Shown here one piece after another: positions 15,605 to 23,402 of a stretch of DNA of 23,402 bases. The position numbers were made by a program, and so were the translations under genes. Every line of letters starts with the position of its first letter. Position 1 is the first letter of the stretch. A model generated the notes under the pieces. The model was not told the DNA's origin, made no database searches, and saw only the letters and a list, made by a program, of their open reading frames with translations. The stretch comes from CAZOIA01 sp964579675 (lineage in GTDB: Bacteria; Planctomycetota; Phycisphaerae; UBA1845; PWPN01): contig CAZOIA010000082.1 in assembly GCA_964579675.1 (NCBI GenBank), forward strand, positions 1 to 23,402. The letters run 5' to 3'.

Positions 15605-16969
15605 TCAGATGTGCCAGGGGGCCCGCATGGGCTTGCTGAGCATTTGGCTGGCGACCTCGTCGCCGATGAACTGCTCCGTCTCCGGGTCCCACTTGAGCGG
15701 CCGCCCGAGCCGCATCGAGATGTTGCCGAGGTGACAGATCGAGACCGAGCGGTGGCCGATCTCCACGTCACAGATGCATCTCTTGCGGGTCTCGATGCAA
15801 TCGAGCCAGTTCTTATGGTGATTGTCGCTCTTGTAAAGCCGAACGTCGTCGGGACCAGGTTTGACGTTCTTGACGTCCGGAATCGAAGATTCAAGCCGGC
15901 CGCCGCGGCACACGAAGATCCAGCCGTCCTGGCCGGTGAACTTGATGCCGTTGCCGAACTCCGTGCCGTCGTCGTATTTCTGCTGGTCGGTGTGGCAGAC
16001 CAGCTCGACGCCGTCGGCATACTTGTAGTGCACGTCGAAGTTGCCGGCGACACTGTACGGGCCATTCTCGTGGAACGTGGCCTTGCGGCCATCGACCTGA
16101 ACCGGGCCGGTGTGATCGGTGCCCAGGCCCCACTGGGCGATATCGTTGTGATGGGCGCCCCAGTCGGTCATCACGCCGCCCGAGAATTCGTAGAACCAGC
16201 GGAACTGGTAGTGAACATGGCTGGGGATGTAGTCCCTATAGGGTGCCGGCCCGAGCCAGAAGTCCCAGTCCAGATGGGCAGGCGGGGTCTGTGCGGGCTT
16301 CCACTGACCTGCACCGACGGTGTGAAGAACCGTGTCAATCCTCTTGATCTTGCCGATCTTGCCGTTGCGGACGAGTTCGCAGGCTTTGCGGAAGGTGCCG
16401 TCGGACCGCTGCTGGCTCCCGGTCTGGAAGACGGTCCCGTAGCGCCGGGCGGCCGCCACCATGGCCCGGCCTTCCTCGATGGTGAGCGTCAGGGGCTTTT
16501 CGCAGTAGACGTCCTTGCCCGCCTCCATGGCGGCGATGCCGATCAAGGCATGCCAGTGATCCGGGGTGACAACGAAGACCGCGTCGATGTCTTTGCGGTC
16601 GATCAGTTTGCGGAAGTCCTTGTAGACGGCGACTCGTCGTCCGGTCCGGGTCATGCAGTCGCGGGCGGCCTCGCTGGCCCGGTTGCGATCGACGTCGCAG
16701 ACCGCGGCAATGTCCACCCGCTCCTTGATGCCGTCGTGGCCGAGGAGGATGCCCATGTGGTGCCGCCGGCCGAGGTTCCCGGTCCCGATCACACCGATCA
16801 CGACACGTTCACTGGGTGGTCGGCGACCGCCGGCCTCTGGCGCGCCGGCCGCCTTCGCGCTCCGGGGCGAGCCGCCGGTTATGGCACCCGTCAGTGCCGA
16901 CGCCGCCGCCAGCCCGCTGGCAGAGCATTTCAGGAAACTCCGTCTTCCGATACGTTCCTGTTTCTTCAC
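15605..16969 (-). CDS. Gfo/Idh/MocA-family oxidoreductase with Tat signal
   Basis: 454 aa. GTG 16969 was chosen because AAGGAGGTC precedes it and because the product then starts with a twin-arginine signal (GRRSFLKCSASGLAAASALTG); the frame extends further upstream without support. The NAD(P)-binding motif GVIGTGNLG lies at about 59-67, followed by VFVVTPDHWH and CEKPLTLT, both classical for the family. The C-terminal half has the substrate-binding alpha/beta domain with GGVMTDWGAHHNDIAQW. The family catalyses NAD(P)-dependent sugar or polyol redox, or, as in GH109-type members, hydrolysis via a redox step. Tat export suggests it leaves the cytoplasm folded with its cofactor, as is common in planctomycetes. 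The substrate is unknown. Confidence 0.9.
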   Translation of the reverse strand: MKKQERIGRRSFLKCSASGLAAASALTGAITGGSPRSAKAAGAPEAGGRRPPSERVVIGVIGTGNLGRRHHMGILLGHDGIKERVDIAAVCDVDRNRASEAARDCMTRTGRRVAVYKDFRKLIDRKDIDAVFVVTPDHWHALIGIAAMEAGKDVYCEKPLTLTIEEGRAMVAAARRYGTVFQTGSQQRSDGTFRKACELVRNGKIGKIKRIDTVLHTVGAGQWKPAQTPPAHLDWDFWLGPAPYRDYIPSHVHYQFRWFYEFSGGVMTDWGAHHNDIAQWGLGTDHTGPVQVDGRKATFHENGPYSVAGNFDVHYKYADGVELVCHTDQQKYDDGTEFGNGIKFTGQDGWIFVCRGGRLESSIPDVKNVKPGPDDVRLYKSDNHHKNWLDCIETRKRCICDVEIGHRSVSICHLGNISMRLGRPLKWDPETEQFIGDEVASQMLSKPMRAPWHI

Positions 16970-17205
16970 GTAAAGACCTCCTTCGGTAGCTTGGCAGATG
17001 CAGTCCACTGTACATCGGGGCACTCGCAGGCCCACCGGGCTTGTCGGTGCCACACGCTTGCGGGGCATTTTACCGGATTCGGTGCGCTTGTCTAATCCCA
17101 GGCTTCCAGCCCCTGCGAAGAAGACTTGTCACCACCGGCGCGCAGCGAGACAGAGGAATGGGCAATACCTGCCTTCTTATCTGCGGTCTCTGCGCCTCTT
17201 GGCAG

Positions 17206-17332
17206 CTCAGACTGACCGATTCCAGCGTAAGGAGCCGCAGGCTTCAGCCTGCGCGGCCTTGCGAACGGACACGAAGCTCTGAACTCATTGGAAGAGCCGC
17301 GCGGGCTAAAGCCCGCGGCTCTTTGATGTTAC
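17206..17332 (+). repeat. Dispersed double-hairpin repeat, copy A (~127 bp)
   Basis: Nearly identical to 23240-23368. It begins CTCAGACTGACCGATTCCA and ends TTTGATGTTAC, and holds two hairpins: GCAGGC-TTCA-GCCTGC, and a longer one at 17293-17322 (AGAGCCGCGCGGGC, TAAA, GCCCGCGGCTCT). It lies just downstream of thiC. Confidence 0.88.
17293..17326 (+). terminator. Long GC hairpin with short T run inside repeat copy A
   Basis: The 12-bp stem has a two-base bulge and a TAAA loop, followed on the plus strand by TTTGA. It could act as a weak terminator between thiC and the next minus-strand gene, but its repetition elsewhere suggests a REP-like role. Confidence 0.35.
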
Positions 17333-17362
17333 GGACGACGGGAGCAGTCACGGCAAAAGGAC

Positions 17363-19252
<1,890 letters not shown>

Positions 19253-19596
19253 TTCATTCAACCCCAGCGATCAGGACAAGTGTAGATCGGGGGCACGGGA
19301 ATGGCAAGCCGTCGAGCGCATCGGTGATTCTGGTTGCGGCGGCGGATCGAAGCGATGCGGACCGAACTGGGCCGCGAGCGTCCGTGCGATCGAAAGATCC
19401 CTTGCACCAGGCCAGCGGCTCGGTCTCCCGGCTCAGGATGACATTGGGTGTTGCCGACGCGGCCGGTGATACTCCATGGCAGACGCCCAATGTATATGAA
19501 GAGGCTCGTAGAAATCTGCGAAGAGCTGCACAAGTGTTTGGCGGCTGCGAGCCGGGCCGTCCCATCATTGGTCATGTCCCGGGCGAACGGTCCCGG
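19253..19596. other. 344-bp intergenic region upstream of thiC
   Basis: It holds the thiC promoter (19279-19307) and, at 19392-19446, a minus-strand segment opening GTCATCCTGAGC and later containing GGATCTTTCGATCGCACGGA, which resembles a degenerate copy of the dispersed GTCATCCTGAGC...GGATCTT intergenic element seen in many bacterial genomes. No thiamine riboswitch signature (CTGAGA...ACCTGAT) was found. Confidence 0.5.
19279..19307 (-). promoter_or_regulatory. Sigma70-type promoter of thiC
   Basis: Minus strand: TTGCCA (19307-19302), 17-bp spacer, TACACT (19284-19279). Transcription would start near 19272, giving a ~20-base leader. Confidence 0.6.
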
Positions 19597-20325
19597 TCAG
19601 CGTTCGGCCAGGTTGCCACGCGAACGCCGGGCGGACCCCAGTCTGGAGGAATGGGTTCGATGTCGAGCGCGTCGGCGGCGGGTGGTGATTCGCTTGCGAG
19701 GAGGCTCCGGAGCGGTGATCTCCGACGTGGTGACGATCCGGATGTGCTTAGCCGCTAACTGACGGGCCGCCAGCTCCGCGTCGGCGGCACTCCAGTAGCC
19801 GCAGGCATCGGAGATCACGGCGACGGTCTTGTGACGGGCCAGCAGCCCGAGGGCCAGTGCCTTGACCGCCCGCTCGAGCCCGACGCCGAAGACGATGAAC
19901 TCGTCGGCTTTGAGCTGGGTCAGGAAATGGTCCGCTTTGGGATTGCTGAGCACATCTCGCGTCCGCTTGCGGAAAATGAGCTGGCGGTAGTTCCTGCGCA
20001 GATCGGGGGGCAACGACAAGTAATTGTCGGTCTCGACCAGCACCCACGGTGAAAGGAGCGTGAAGCCGACTTTCTCCTGCCCCGCCGTCCCGTCGATGCA
20101 CTGCATCGGGAAGCCGTTGGACGGCTCACTGGGGCGATGCGACTCCACCGACGAAACTATGGGCAAGCGTGCGGACCGGGCCCAACCGAGAACCTTCCGG
20201 AGGTTGGGGATCAGCTCATCGAGATTGGCCACTTGGAGGATCGCCCCCGGGGTCAGGAAATCGCGCTGGGTGCACACGTCGATGAGCACCCGGTTCCATT
20301 TGACGGAGTTGAAATAAACGGCCAC
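19597..20325 (-). CDS. Isochorismatase-fold protein lacking the catalytic Cys
   Basis: 242 aa from GTG 20325, chosen for GGAGGG six bases upstream (TTG 20328 is the alternative). The fold is that of cysteine hydrolases such as nicotinamidase and isochorismatase: LIDVCTQRDF with Asp16, a QCIDGTAGQE block (75-84) like the family's C-x2-G-T-x-G-x-E, and FRKRTRDVL with Lys120 at the catalytic Lys position. In place of the usual G-x-x-T-D-x-C-V motif the sequence reads GVGLERAV (147-154), with Ala153 where the nucleophile Cys should be. The active-site triad is therefore incomplete, suggesting a non-hydrolytic binding or regulatory role. The last ~40 residues are Arg-rich (RKRITTRRRRARHR). Substrate unknown. 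Confidence 0.82.
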   Translation of the reverse strand: MAVYFNSVKWNRVLIDVCTQRDFLTPGAILQVANLDELIPNLRKVLGWARSARLPIVSSVESHRPSEPSNGFPMQCIDGTAGQEKVGFTLLSPWVLVETDNYLSLPPDLRRNYRQLIFRKRTRDVLSNPKADHFLTQLKADEFIVFGVGLERAVKALALGLLARHKTVAVISDACGYWSAADAELAARQLAAKHIRIVTTSEITAPEPPRKRITTRRRRARHRTHSSRLGSARRSRGNLAER

Positions 20326-20644
20326 CAACCACCCTCCGGATCGCGCATCGGACGCTTGTGATTACCAGGTTGTGAGAGGGGATCGAACGTCAGCGGATTC
20401 GCCGAAGAGAAGCTCCTCTGAATCGACCCCCCCGGTCCCTCTGGACCACATGCTCGTTGTGAGAAGCCTTACATTGCAATCATAGGCCAGTCGATTCATG
20501 TTCTCTGGATTGTCTCGTGGTTTTTTGCAGATAGGCGGTGACGGTGGGGATCTTCTGCCGCCGTGGTCGGCTATCGGACGTAAGGAAGGGCCGTCAGAAT
20601 CGGTACAATCGGCCCCGGGGTGGCTGTGGCATCAAATCGGAGGG

Positions 20645-20676
20645 AAAAACAGGCCCCGGTAGGGGGAACCGGGGCC
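20645..20676 (-). terminator. Intrinsic terminator of the candidate RNA
   Basis: Minus strand: GGCCCCGGT, loop TCCCCCT, ACCGGGGCC, then TGTTTTT. A perfect 9-bp GC-rich stem with a U tract makes this the strongest terminator in the window. Confidence 0.8.
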
Positions 20677-20817
20677 ATTGGCGAGCCATCGCAAGTCCCA
20701 GCACTCTGCCCTGGCCGGGGTAAACCAGGACGGTAGGTAGGGGGTACTACTGGTCCCTGCGACTAGCCTTTTGCCGTTCCACCCAGAAGATGGAACGGCA
20801 CCAAAGGGGGAAGCAAC
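20645..20817 (-). ncRNA. Candidate structured RNA with intrinsic terminator and CCCCCU motifs
   Basis: Read on the minus strand. A possible promoter is followed by a strong hairpin (20800-20791 with 20781-20772, a perfect 10-bp stem UGCCGUUCCA/UGGAACGGCA extended by CCUUU/AAAGG). A region closed by GUCGCA/UGCGAU (20763-20758 with 20693-20688) can enclose ACCAG/CUGGU and CCAG/CUGG stems. It ends in a GGCCCCGGU/ACCGGGGCC hairpin and a U run. Three CCCCCU motifs occur at 20810-20805, 20744-20739 and 20666-20661, the last in the terminator loop. It matches no signature I know: no SRP, RNase P or tmRNA core motif is visible, and 6S RNA is possible by size only. Confidence 0.5.
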
Positions 20818-20823
20818 CGATGT

Positions 20824-20851
20824 ATTGTATCTCGTCGGGGATGGATTGGAA
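20824..20851 (-). promoter_or_regulatory. Possible promoter of the candidate RNA
   Basis: Minus strand: TTCCAA (20851-20846), 16-bp spacer, TACAAT (20829-20824). The -10 box is good and the -35 box weak. The start would fall near 20817. Confidence 0.4.
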
Positions 20852-20864
20852 GGACAAAACGGGG

Positions 20865-20886
20865 AAAAAATCGCGAAAACTCGCGA
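20865..20886 (-). terminator. Intrinsic terminator of the pseudouridine synthase gene
   Basis: Minus strand: TCGCGA, loop GTTT, TCGCGA, then TTTTTT, about 45 bases after the stop at 20929. A second possible hairpin (TGGCAG/CTGCCA) lies between. Confidence 0.75.
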
Positions 20887-20928
20887 GGCCCGTCGGCGAG
20901 TGGCAGAAGCAACACTGCCAGCAATCAA

Positions 20929-22005
20929 TTATTGCTGTCGGTATCGGCGCAAGAGGCGGATAAGCTCGGCCAGTTCCGGCGGCGGGGGAGCCTCCAGTTC
21001 CACTGCTGCTTCGGAGATGGGGTGGGTGAACCGGATGCGGTAGGCATGGAGGGCCTGTTGGGAGGTGATCGGTGCGTCGCTCCCCTGCCCGGTCAGGCTG
21101 AGCTGCGTCACCGGGTGCCCCCCGTAGTACGTGTCCCCCGCCATGGGATGGCCAATGTAGGACATGTGGACGCGGAGCTGGTGGGTTCGCCCGGTTCGGG
21201 GATGCAGGTGGACCAGAGCGTACCCGCGGAACCGCTCGGCGACCTCGTACTCGGTGACGGCCTGTTTGACGAGCTTGGCCCTGACCCGGGGGTGGGCCCC
21301 GGGGATGACGTAGCGATCCTTGATCGTGGGGTGAGCGGCGAGGGGGGCGTCGATCAGGTCCTGGTCAAGCTGGGGGTTGCCTTCGACGACTCCGAGGTAG
21401 GTTTTGCGAACGGTCCGGCGTTCGAACTGGAGGGCCAGCCGCCAGTGGGCTTCGTCAGTCTTGGCGACCAGCATGATGCCGGTCGTGTTCTTGTCCAGCC
21501 GATGCACGATCCCGGGGCGGAAGGGGTCCTCGCCGTGGCTGAGCTGGTTGGCGTAGTGGGCAAGCCCGTTGGCGATAGTGCCGGTCTGAGTGGCGTGCGA
21601 CGGATGGACGATGATGCCCTTGGCCTTGTTGATGGCCAGCAGGTGGTCGTCCTCGTAAACGATGTCGAGGAGGATGGGCTCGGGGATAAGGTCGTAAGGT
21701 TCGGGGGGCGGGATCGTCAGATCGATCCGGTCGCCGGCGTCGGGCTCATAGCTGGCTTTGGCGGGCCGGCGGTTGACCATGATGGCCCCCTGCCTGATGA
21801 GCCGCTGGATCGTCGTGCGTGACACGCGCGGGAACCGGGCGTGGAGGTACTTGTCGAGCCGGCGGCCGGGGAGACGTCGGCGAATGTGGATGGTGGCTTG
21901 CCGGGCCTCGCCGTGGTCCAGGTCGAACGGCCGGTCAGCCAGAGCTTCATTGGGCAGGAGGTCATCGTCATCGGGCGTGGGGGACATCGGGGCCTCATTC
22001 ATCAT
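20929..22005 (-). CDS. RluA-family 23S rRNA pseudouridine synthase (RluD-like)
   Basis: 358 aa from ATG 22005; ATG 21987 (MSPTP) is an alternative with AGG just before it. An acidic N terminus is followed by an S4 RNA-binding domain (about 38-95: RLDKYLHARFPRVSRTTIQRLI...G-x-I-x-VN). The catalytic domain carries IVHRLDKNTTG with Asp171, the invariant nucleophile, then RKTYLGVVEG, HPRTGRTHQLRVH and GHPMAGDTYYGG, all signatures of the RluA/RluC/RluD group. The RluD/RluC type modifies helix 69 or other uridines of 23S rRNA; the exact site cannot be assigned. The gene stands alone with its own terminator. Confidence 0.93.
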   Translation of the reverse strand: MMNEAPMSPTPDDDDLLPNEALADRPFDLDHGEARQATIHIRRRLPGRRLDKYLHARFPRVSRTTIQRLIRQGAIMVNRRPAKASYEPDAGDRIDLTIPPPEPYDLIPEPILLDIVYEDDHLLAINKAKGIIVHPSHATQTGTIANGLAHYANQLSHGEDPFRPGIVHRLDKNTTGIMLVAKTDEAHWRLALQFERRTVRKTYLGVVEGNPQLDQDLIDAPLAAHPTIKDRYVIPGAHPRVRAKLVKQAVTEYEVAERFRGYALVHLHPRTGRTHQLRVHMSYIGHPMAGDTYYGGHPVTQLSLTGQGSDAPITSQQALHAYRIRFTHPISEAAVELEAPPPPELAELIRLLRRYRQQ

Positions 22006-22053
22006 CGGTCAACCGGATCCGCGGCCGTTCTACCGTGCAGGTGGCCACAATCG

Positions 22054-22115
22054 CCTCTGAAACACCGCGTGGGCTTCAAGCCCGCGGCTCGTTGCTATCG
22101 AGATCGGTCAGTTTG
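22054..22115 (+). repeat. Partial member of the double-hairpin repeat family
   Basis: CCGCGTGGGCTTCAAGCCCGCGGCTCG forms a GGGCTTCAAGCCC hairpin, with GGTCAGTTTGAGTAAG shortly after. This corresponds to the second hairpin and the GGTCAGTTTAAG end of the copy at the right edge of the window. Confidence 0.6.
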
Positions 22116-22211
22116 AGTAAGCAAGACAAGCGCCCGTCATCCCCCTCACCCAGGGGGGACAGAAGGAGGTTACCAGGCCGGGAAGTCGATCACGGTCGGC
22201 TGTCAGGTGGC

Positions 22212-22844
22212 TTACGATGCGCCCAGCCGCTGGGCGAGTTCGACGGCGGAAGCGGCGTCGGGGGCGTAGCCGTCGGCCCCGATCTCGTCGGCAAACTGGG
22301 CGGTGACCGGGGCGCCGCCGACCATCGCCCGCACGTGGTCGAGCCCCGCCTGCTTGACCATTTCGACCACCTTGGCCATGTAAGGCATGGTCGTGGTCAG
22401 CAGGGCACTCATGCCGATCATGTTGGCGTGGCTATCTCTGGCGGCGTCGGCGAATTGCTCGGCAGACACGTCGGTACCCAGGTCAACAACTTCGTATCCA
22501 CCACCCCGGAGCATCATGCCGACCAAGTTCTTGCCGATGTCGTGCAAGTCGCCCTTGACCGTGCCGATAACGACCTTTCCGATTCGCTCCACGCCGGCGG
22601 CGGTGAGTAAAGGTTCGATCATCTCCATGCCGGCGTGCATGGCTCGGGCGCTGATGAGCACCTCGGGAACGTAGATCTCATTCGCCTTGAAGCGTTGCCC
22701 GACGACCGCCATGCCGGCGACCAGGCCGCCGTTGAGAATCGTCTCGGGCCCGGTGCCTTCGTCAATCGCCTGCTGTACCTTGGCCTTGATCTCATCGCGC
22801 TGGCCGGCGATGAGTGCGTCGGCTATGCCTTGCAAATCTGCCAT
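22212..22844 (-). CDS. Corrinoid (B12-binding) protein of methyltransferase systems
   Basis: 210 aa, the typical size of free corrinoid proteins (MtbC/MttC-like). Residues 1-88 are the helical cap domain, with PEVLISARAMHAGMEMIEPLL. Residues 89-210 are the Rossmann B12-binding domain, with GTVKGDLHDIGKNLV; Asp99-x-His101-x2-Gly104 supplies the lower-axial His ligand of cobalt. GLDH...MVGGAPVT and GADGYAPDA complete the cobalamin pocket. Such proteins carry a methyl group between a substrate-specific methyltransferase and an acceptor such as tetrahydrofolate. No methyltransferase or reactivase gene is in the window, so the substrate cannot be named. The start ATG 22844 has GGAG about 11 bases upstream. 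Confidence 0.93.
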   Translation of the reverse strand: MADLQGIADALIAGQRDEIKAKVQQAIDEGTGPETILNGGLVAGMAVVGQRFKANEIYVPEVLISARAMHAGMEMIEPLLTAAGVERIGKVVIGTVKGDLHDIGKNLVGMMLRGGGYEVVDLGTDVSAEQFADAARDSHANMIGMSALLTTTMPYMAKVVEMVKQAGLDHVRAMVGGAPVTAQFADEIGADGYAPDAASAVELAQRLGAS

Positions 22845-22980
22845 GGGAGTAACATCTCCAAGGGGCCGGTCACGCTCCGGTCAGGCTGACTGATGCCTGC
22901 GTGCGACCACGCCCGACGTACGAGTCCAATAACCATGTGACCCTGATCGCTCGCCCTCCATGGCAGAGACTGACCGCGTC

Positions 22981-23009
22981 ACCCTAACGGACCGGTCGAG
23001 CTGTGTCAA
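22981..23009 (-). promoter_or_regulatory. Sigma70-type promoter of the corrinoid gene
   Basis: Minus strand: perfect TTGACA (23009-23004), 17-bp spacer, TAGGGT (22986-22981). The leader to ATG 22844 is about 130 bases. Confidence 0.55.
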
Positions 23010-23239
23010 TTCCGTTGAAACCGGCCTCCGTCTCAGGCGAGTCCCGCCTGCACCGGCGCCATCTTTGGGTTCCGACTCGCTGACTTGTCCCGCGCCGGTC
23101 CACACCACCGAGGCATGGCAAACGCTTTGAGATGGGTGATGCTGACGGCTCCGGTTCAATACGGGGCACTTGTCTGTCGTCCCGGCGCACGGTGCGGTGG
23201 GAGCACTGCCTCGCATCCGGTATCTGCGGCAATACCCTT

Positions 23240-23368
23240 CTCAGACTGACCGATTCCAACGTACAGAGCGGCAGGCTTGAAGCCTTGCGCGGCCTTGCGA
23301 ACGGACACCAGGCTCTGAACTCATTGGAAGAGCCGCGCGGGCTAAGGCCCGCGGCTCTTTGATGTTAC
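23240..23368 (+). repeat. Dispersed double-hairpin repeat, copy B (~129 bp)
   Basis: Near-identical to 17206-17332, with a two-base length difference in the first hairpin loop. The main hairpin is at 23329-23358. Sequence after it ends GGTCAGTTTAAG at the window edge, so the element may continue outside. Confidence 0.88.
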
Positions 23369-23402
23369 ACACTACGGGCGCAGGGAAACCGGTCAGTTTA
23401 AG

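Larger units (their letters stand above)
16970..17362. other. 393-bp intergenic region with dispersed hairpin repeat
   Basis: No gene is supported. The left end is the leader of the Tat-exported dehydrogenase gene. Bases 17206-17332 are copy A of a repeat found again at 23240-23368. Confidence 0.65.
20326..20928. other. 603-bp intergenic region containing a candidate ncRNA
   Basis: No protein gene is supported. The right part holds the rluD-side terminator and the candidate minus-strand RNA at about 20645-20817. The left part (20326-20640) is locally less GC-rich, has a T-rich GGTTTTTTGC at 20518-20527, and would contain the leader of the isochorismatase-fold gene; no clear promoter was found there. 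Confidence 0.6.
22845..23402. other. 558-bp intergenic region, right edge
   Basis: No gene is supported. It holds the corrinoid-gene promoter, a CAGGCG/CGCCTG hairpin near 23034-23049 upstream of that promoter, and copy B of the dispersed repeat. The ~135-base leader of the corrinoid gene contains short inverted repeats, but no cobalamin riboswitch box was recognised. Confidence 0.6.

Noticed and set aside
15611..17095. 494-residue plus-strand open frame
   Set aside because: It is antisense to the Gfo/Idh/MocA gene, has no domain motifs, and is a GC-driven shadow.
19253..19596. TPP riboswitch
   Set aside because: The conserved CTGAGA and ACCTGAT-type boxes were not found on the minus strand.
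20645..20817. SRP RNA, RNase P RNA or tmRNA
   Set aside because: The characteristic core sequences of these RNAs (for example GGTCAGG...GGAAG of SRP, GAGGAAAGTC of RNase P) are absent on both strands.
22845..22980. Cobalamin or S-adenosylhomocysteine riboswitch in the corrinoid gene leader
   Set aside because: Short inverted repeats exist but no conserved box could be recognised by eye.

Overview
The window is a high-GC piece of a bacterial chromosome, most likely from a Planctomycetota (Phycisphaerae-like) or related PVC bacterium, and most likely a metagenome-assembled scaffold. Three things suggest this. The gene set includes a Tat-exported Gfo/Idh/MocA dehydrogenase, a divergent uronate isomerase, a GH36-type glycosidase, an EboB-like TatD hydrolase and a Ycf46-like AAA ATPase. 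Intergenic DNA is crowded with dispersed hairpin repeats. Two runs of N mark assembly joins: 10 N at 6005-6014, beside an implausible G/C homopolymer, and exactly 100 N at 12785-12884. The lineage is an inference; no rRNA or tRNA gene was seen to test it.

Layout. Bases 1-1693 hold a small alpha/beta hydrolase gene between two inverted copies of an 89-bp repeat. Bases 1694-8000 are a compact minus-strand block read from right to left: GT9 heptosyltransferase-like protein, a secreted protein of repeated ~70-residue modules (broken by the first gap), an Old-Yellow-Enzyme-type flavoprotein, a PgsA-type phospholipid synthase and a Ycf46-like AAA ATPase. Junctions are short or overlapping, which suggests an operon. 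A zinc-dependent medium-chain dehydrogenase (8251-9489, minus) is divergent from an 89-aa protein and an EboB-like TatD hydrolase (9689-10819, plus). The divergent interval carries two back-to-back sigma70-type promoters with identical TATGAT -10 boxes. Next on the plus strand come a 58-aa C-x2-C/H-x3-C miniprotein, a uronate-isomerase-like protein, a repeat cluster with the 100-N gap, and a GH36-like alpha-galactosidase.

From 14754 to the right end everything is on the minus strand: a HEAT-repeat protein, the Tat-exported Gfo/Idh/MocA protein, thiC, an isochorismatase-fold protein lacking its catalytic Cys, a candidate non-coding RNA, an RluA-family pseudouridine synthase, and a free-standing corrinoid (B12-binding) protein. 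The carbohydrate genes (uronate isomerase-like, GH36, Gfo/Idh/MocA) fit breakdown of plant or algal polysaccharide. ThiC and the corrinoid protein are cofactor functions.

The most notable items are a candidate structured RNA at about 20645-20817 (minus) with three exposed CCCCCU motifs, the isochorismatase-fold protein with Ala in place of Cys, the CCHC miniprotein, and several repeat families placed at gene ends, two of them reaching into coding or translation-start sequence.
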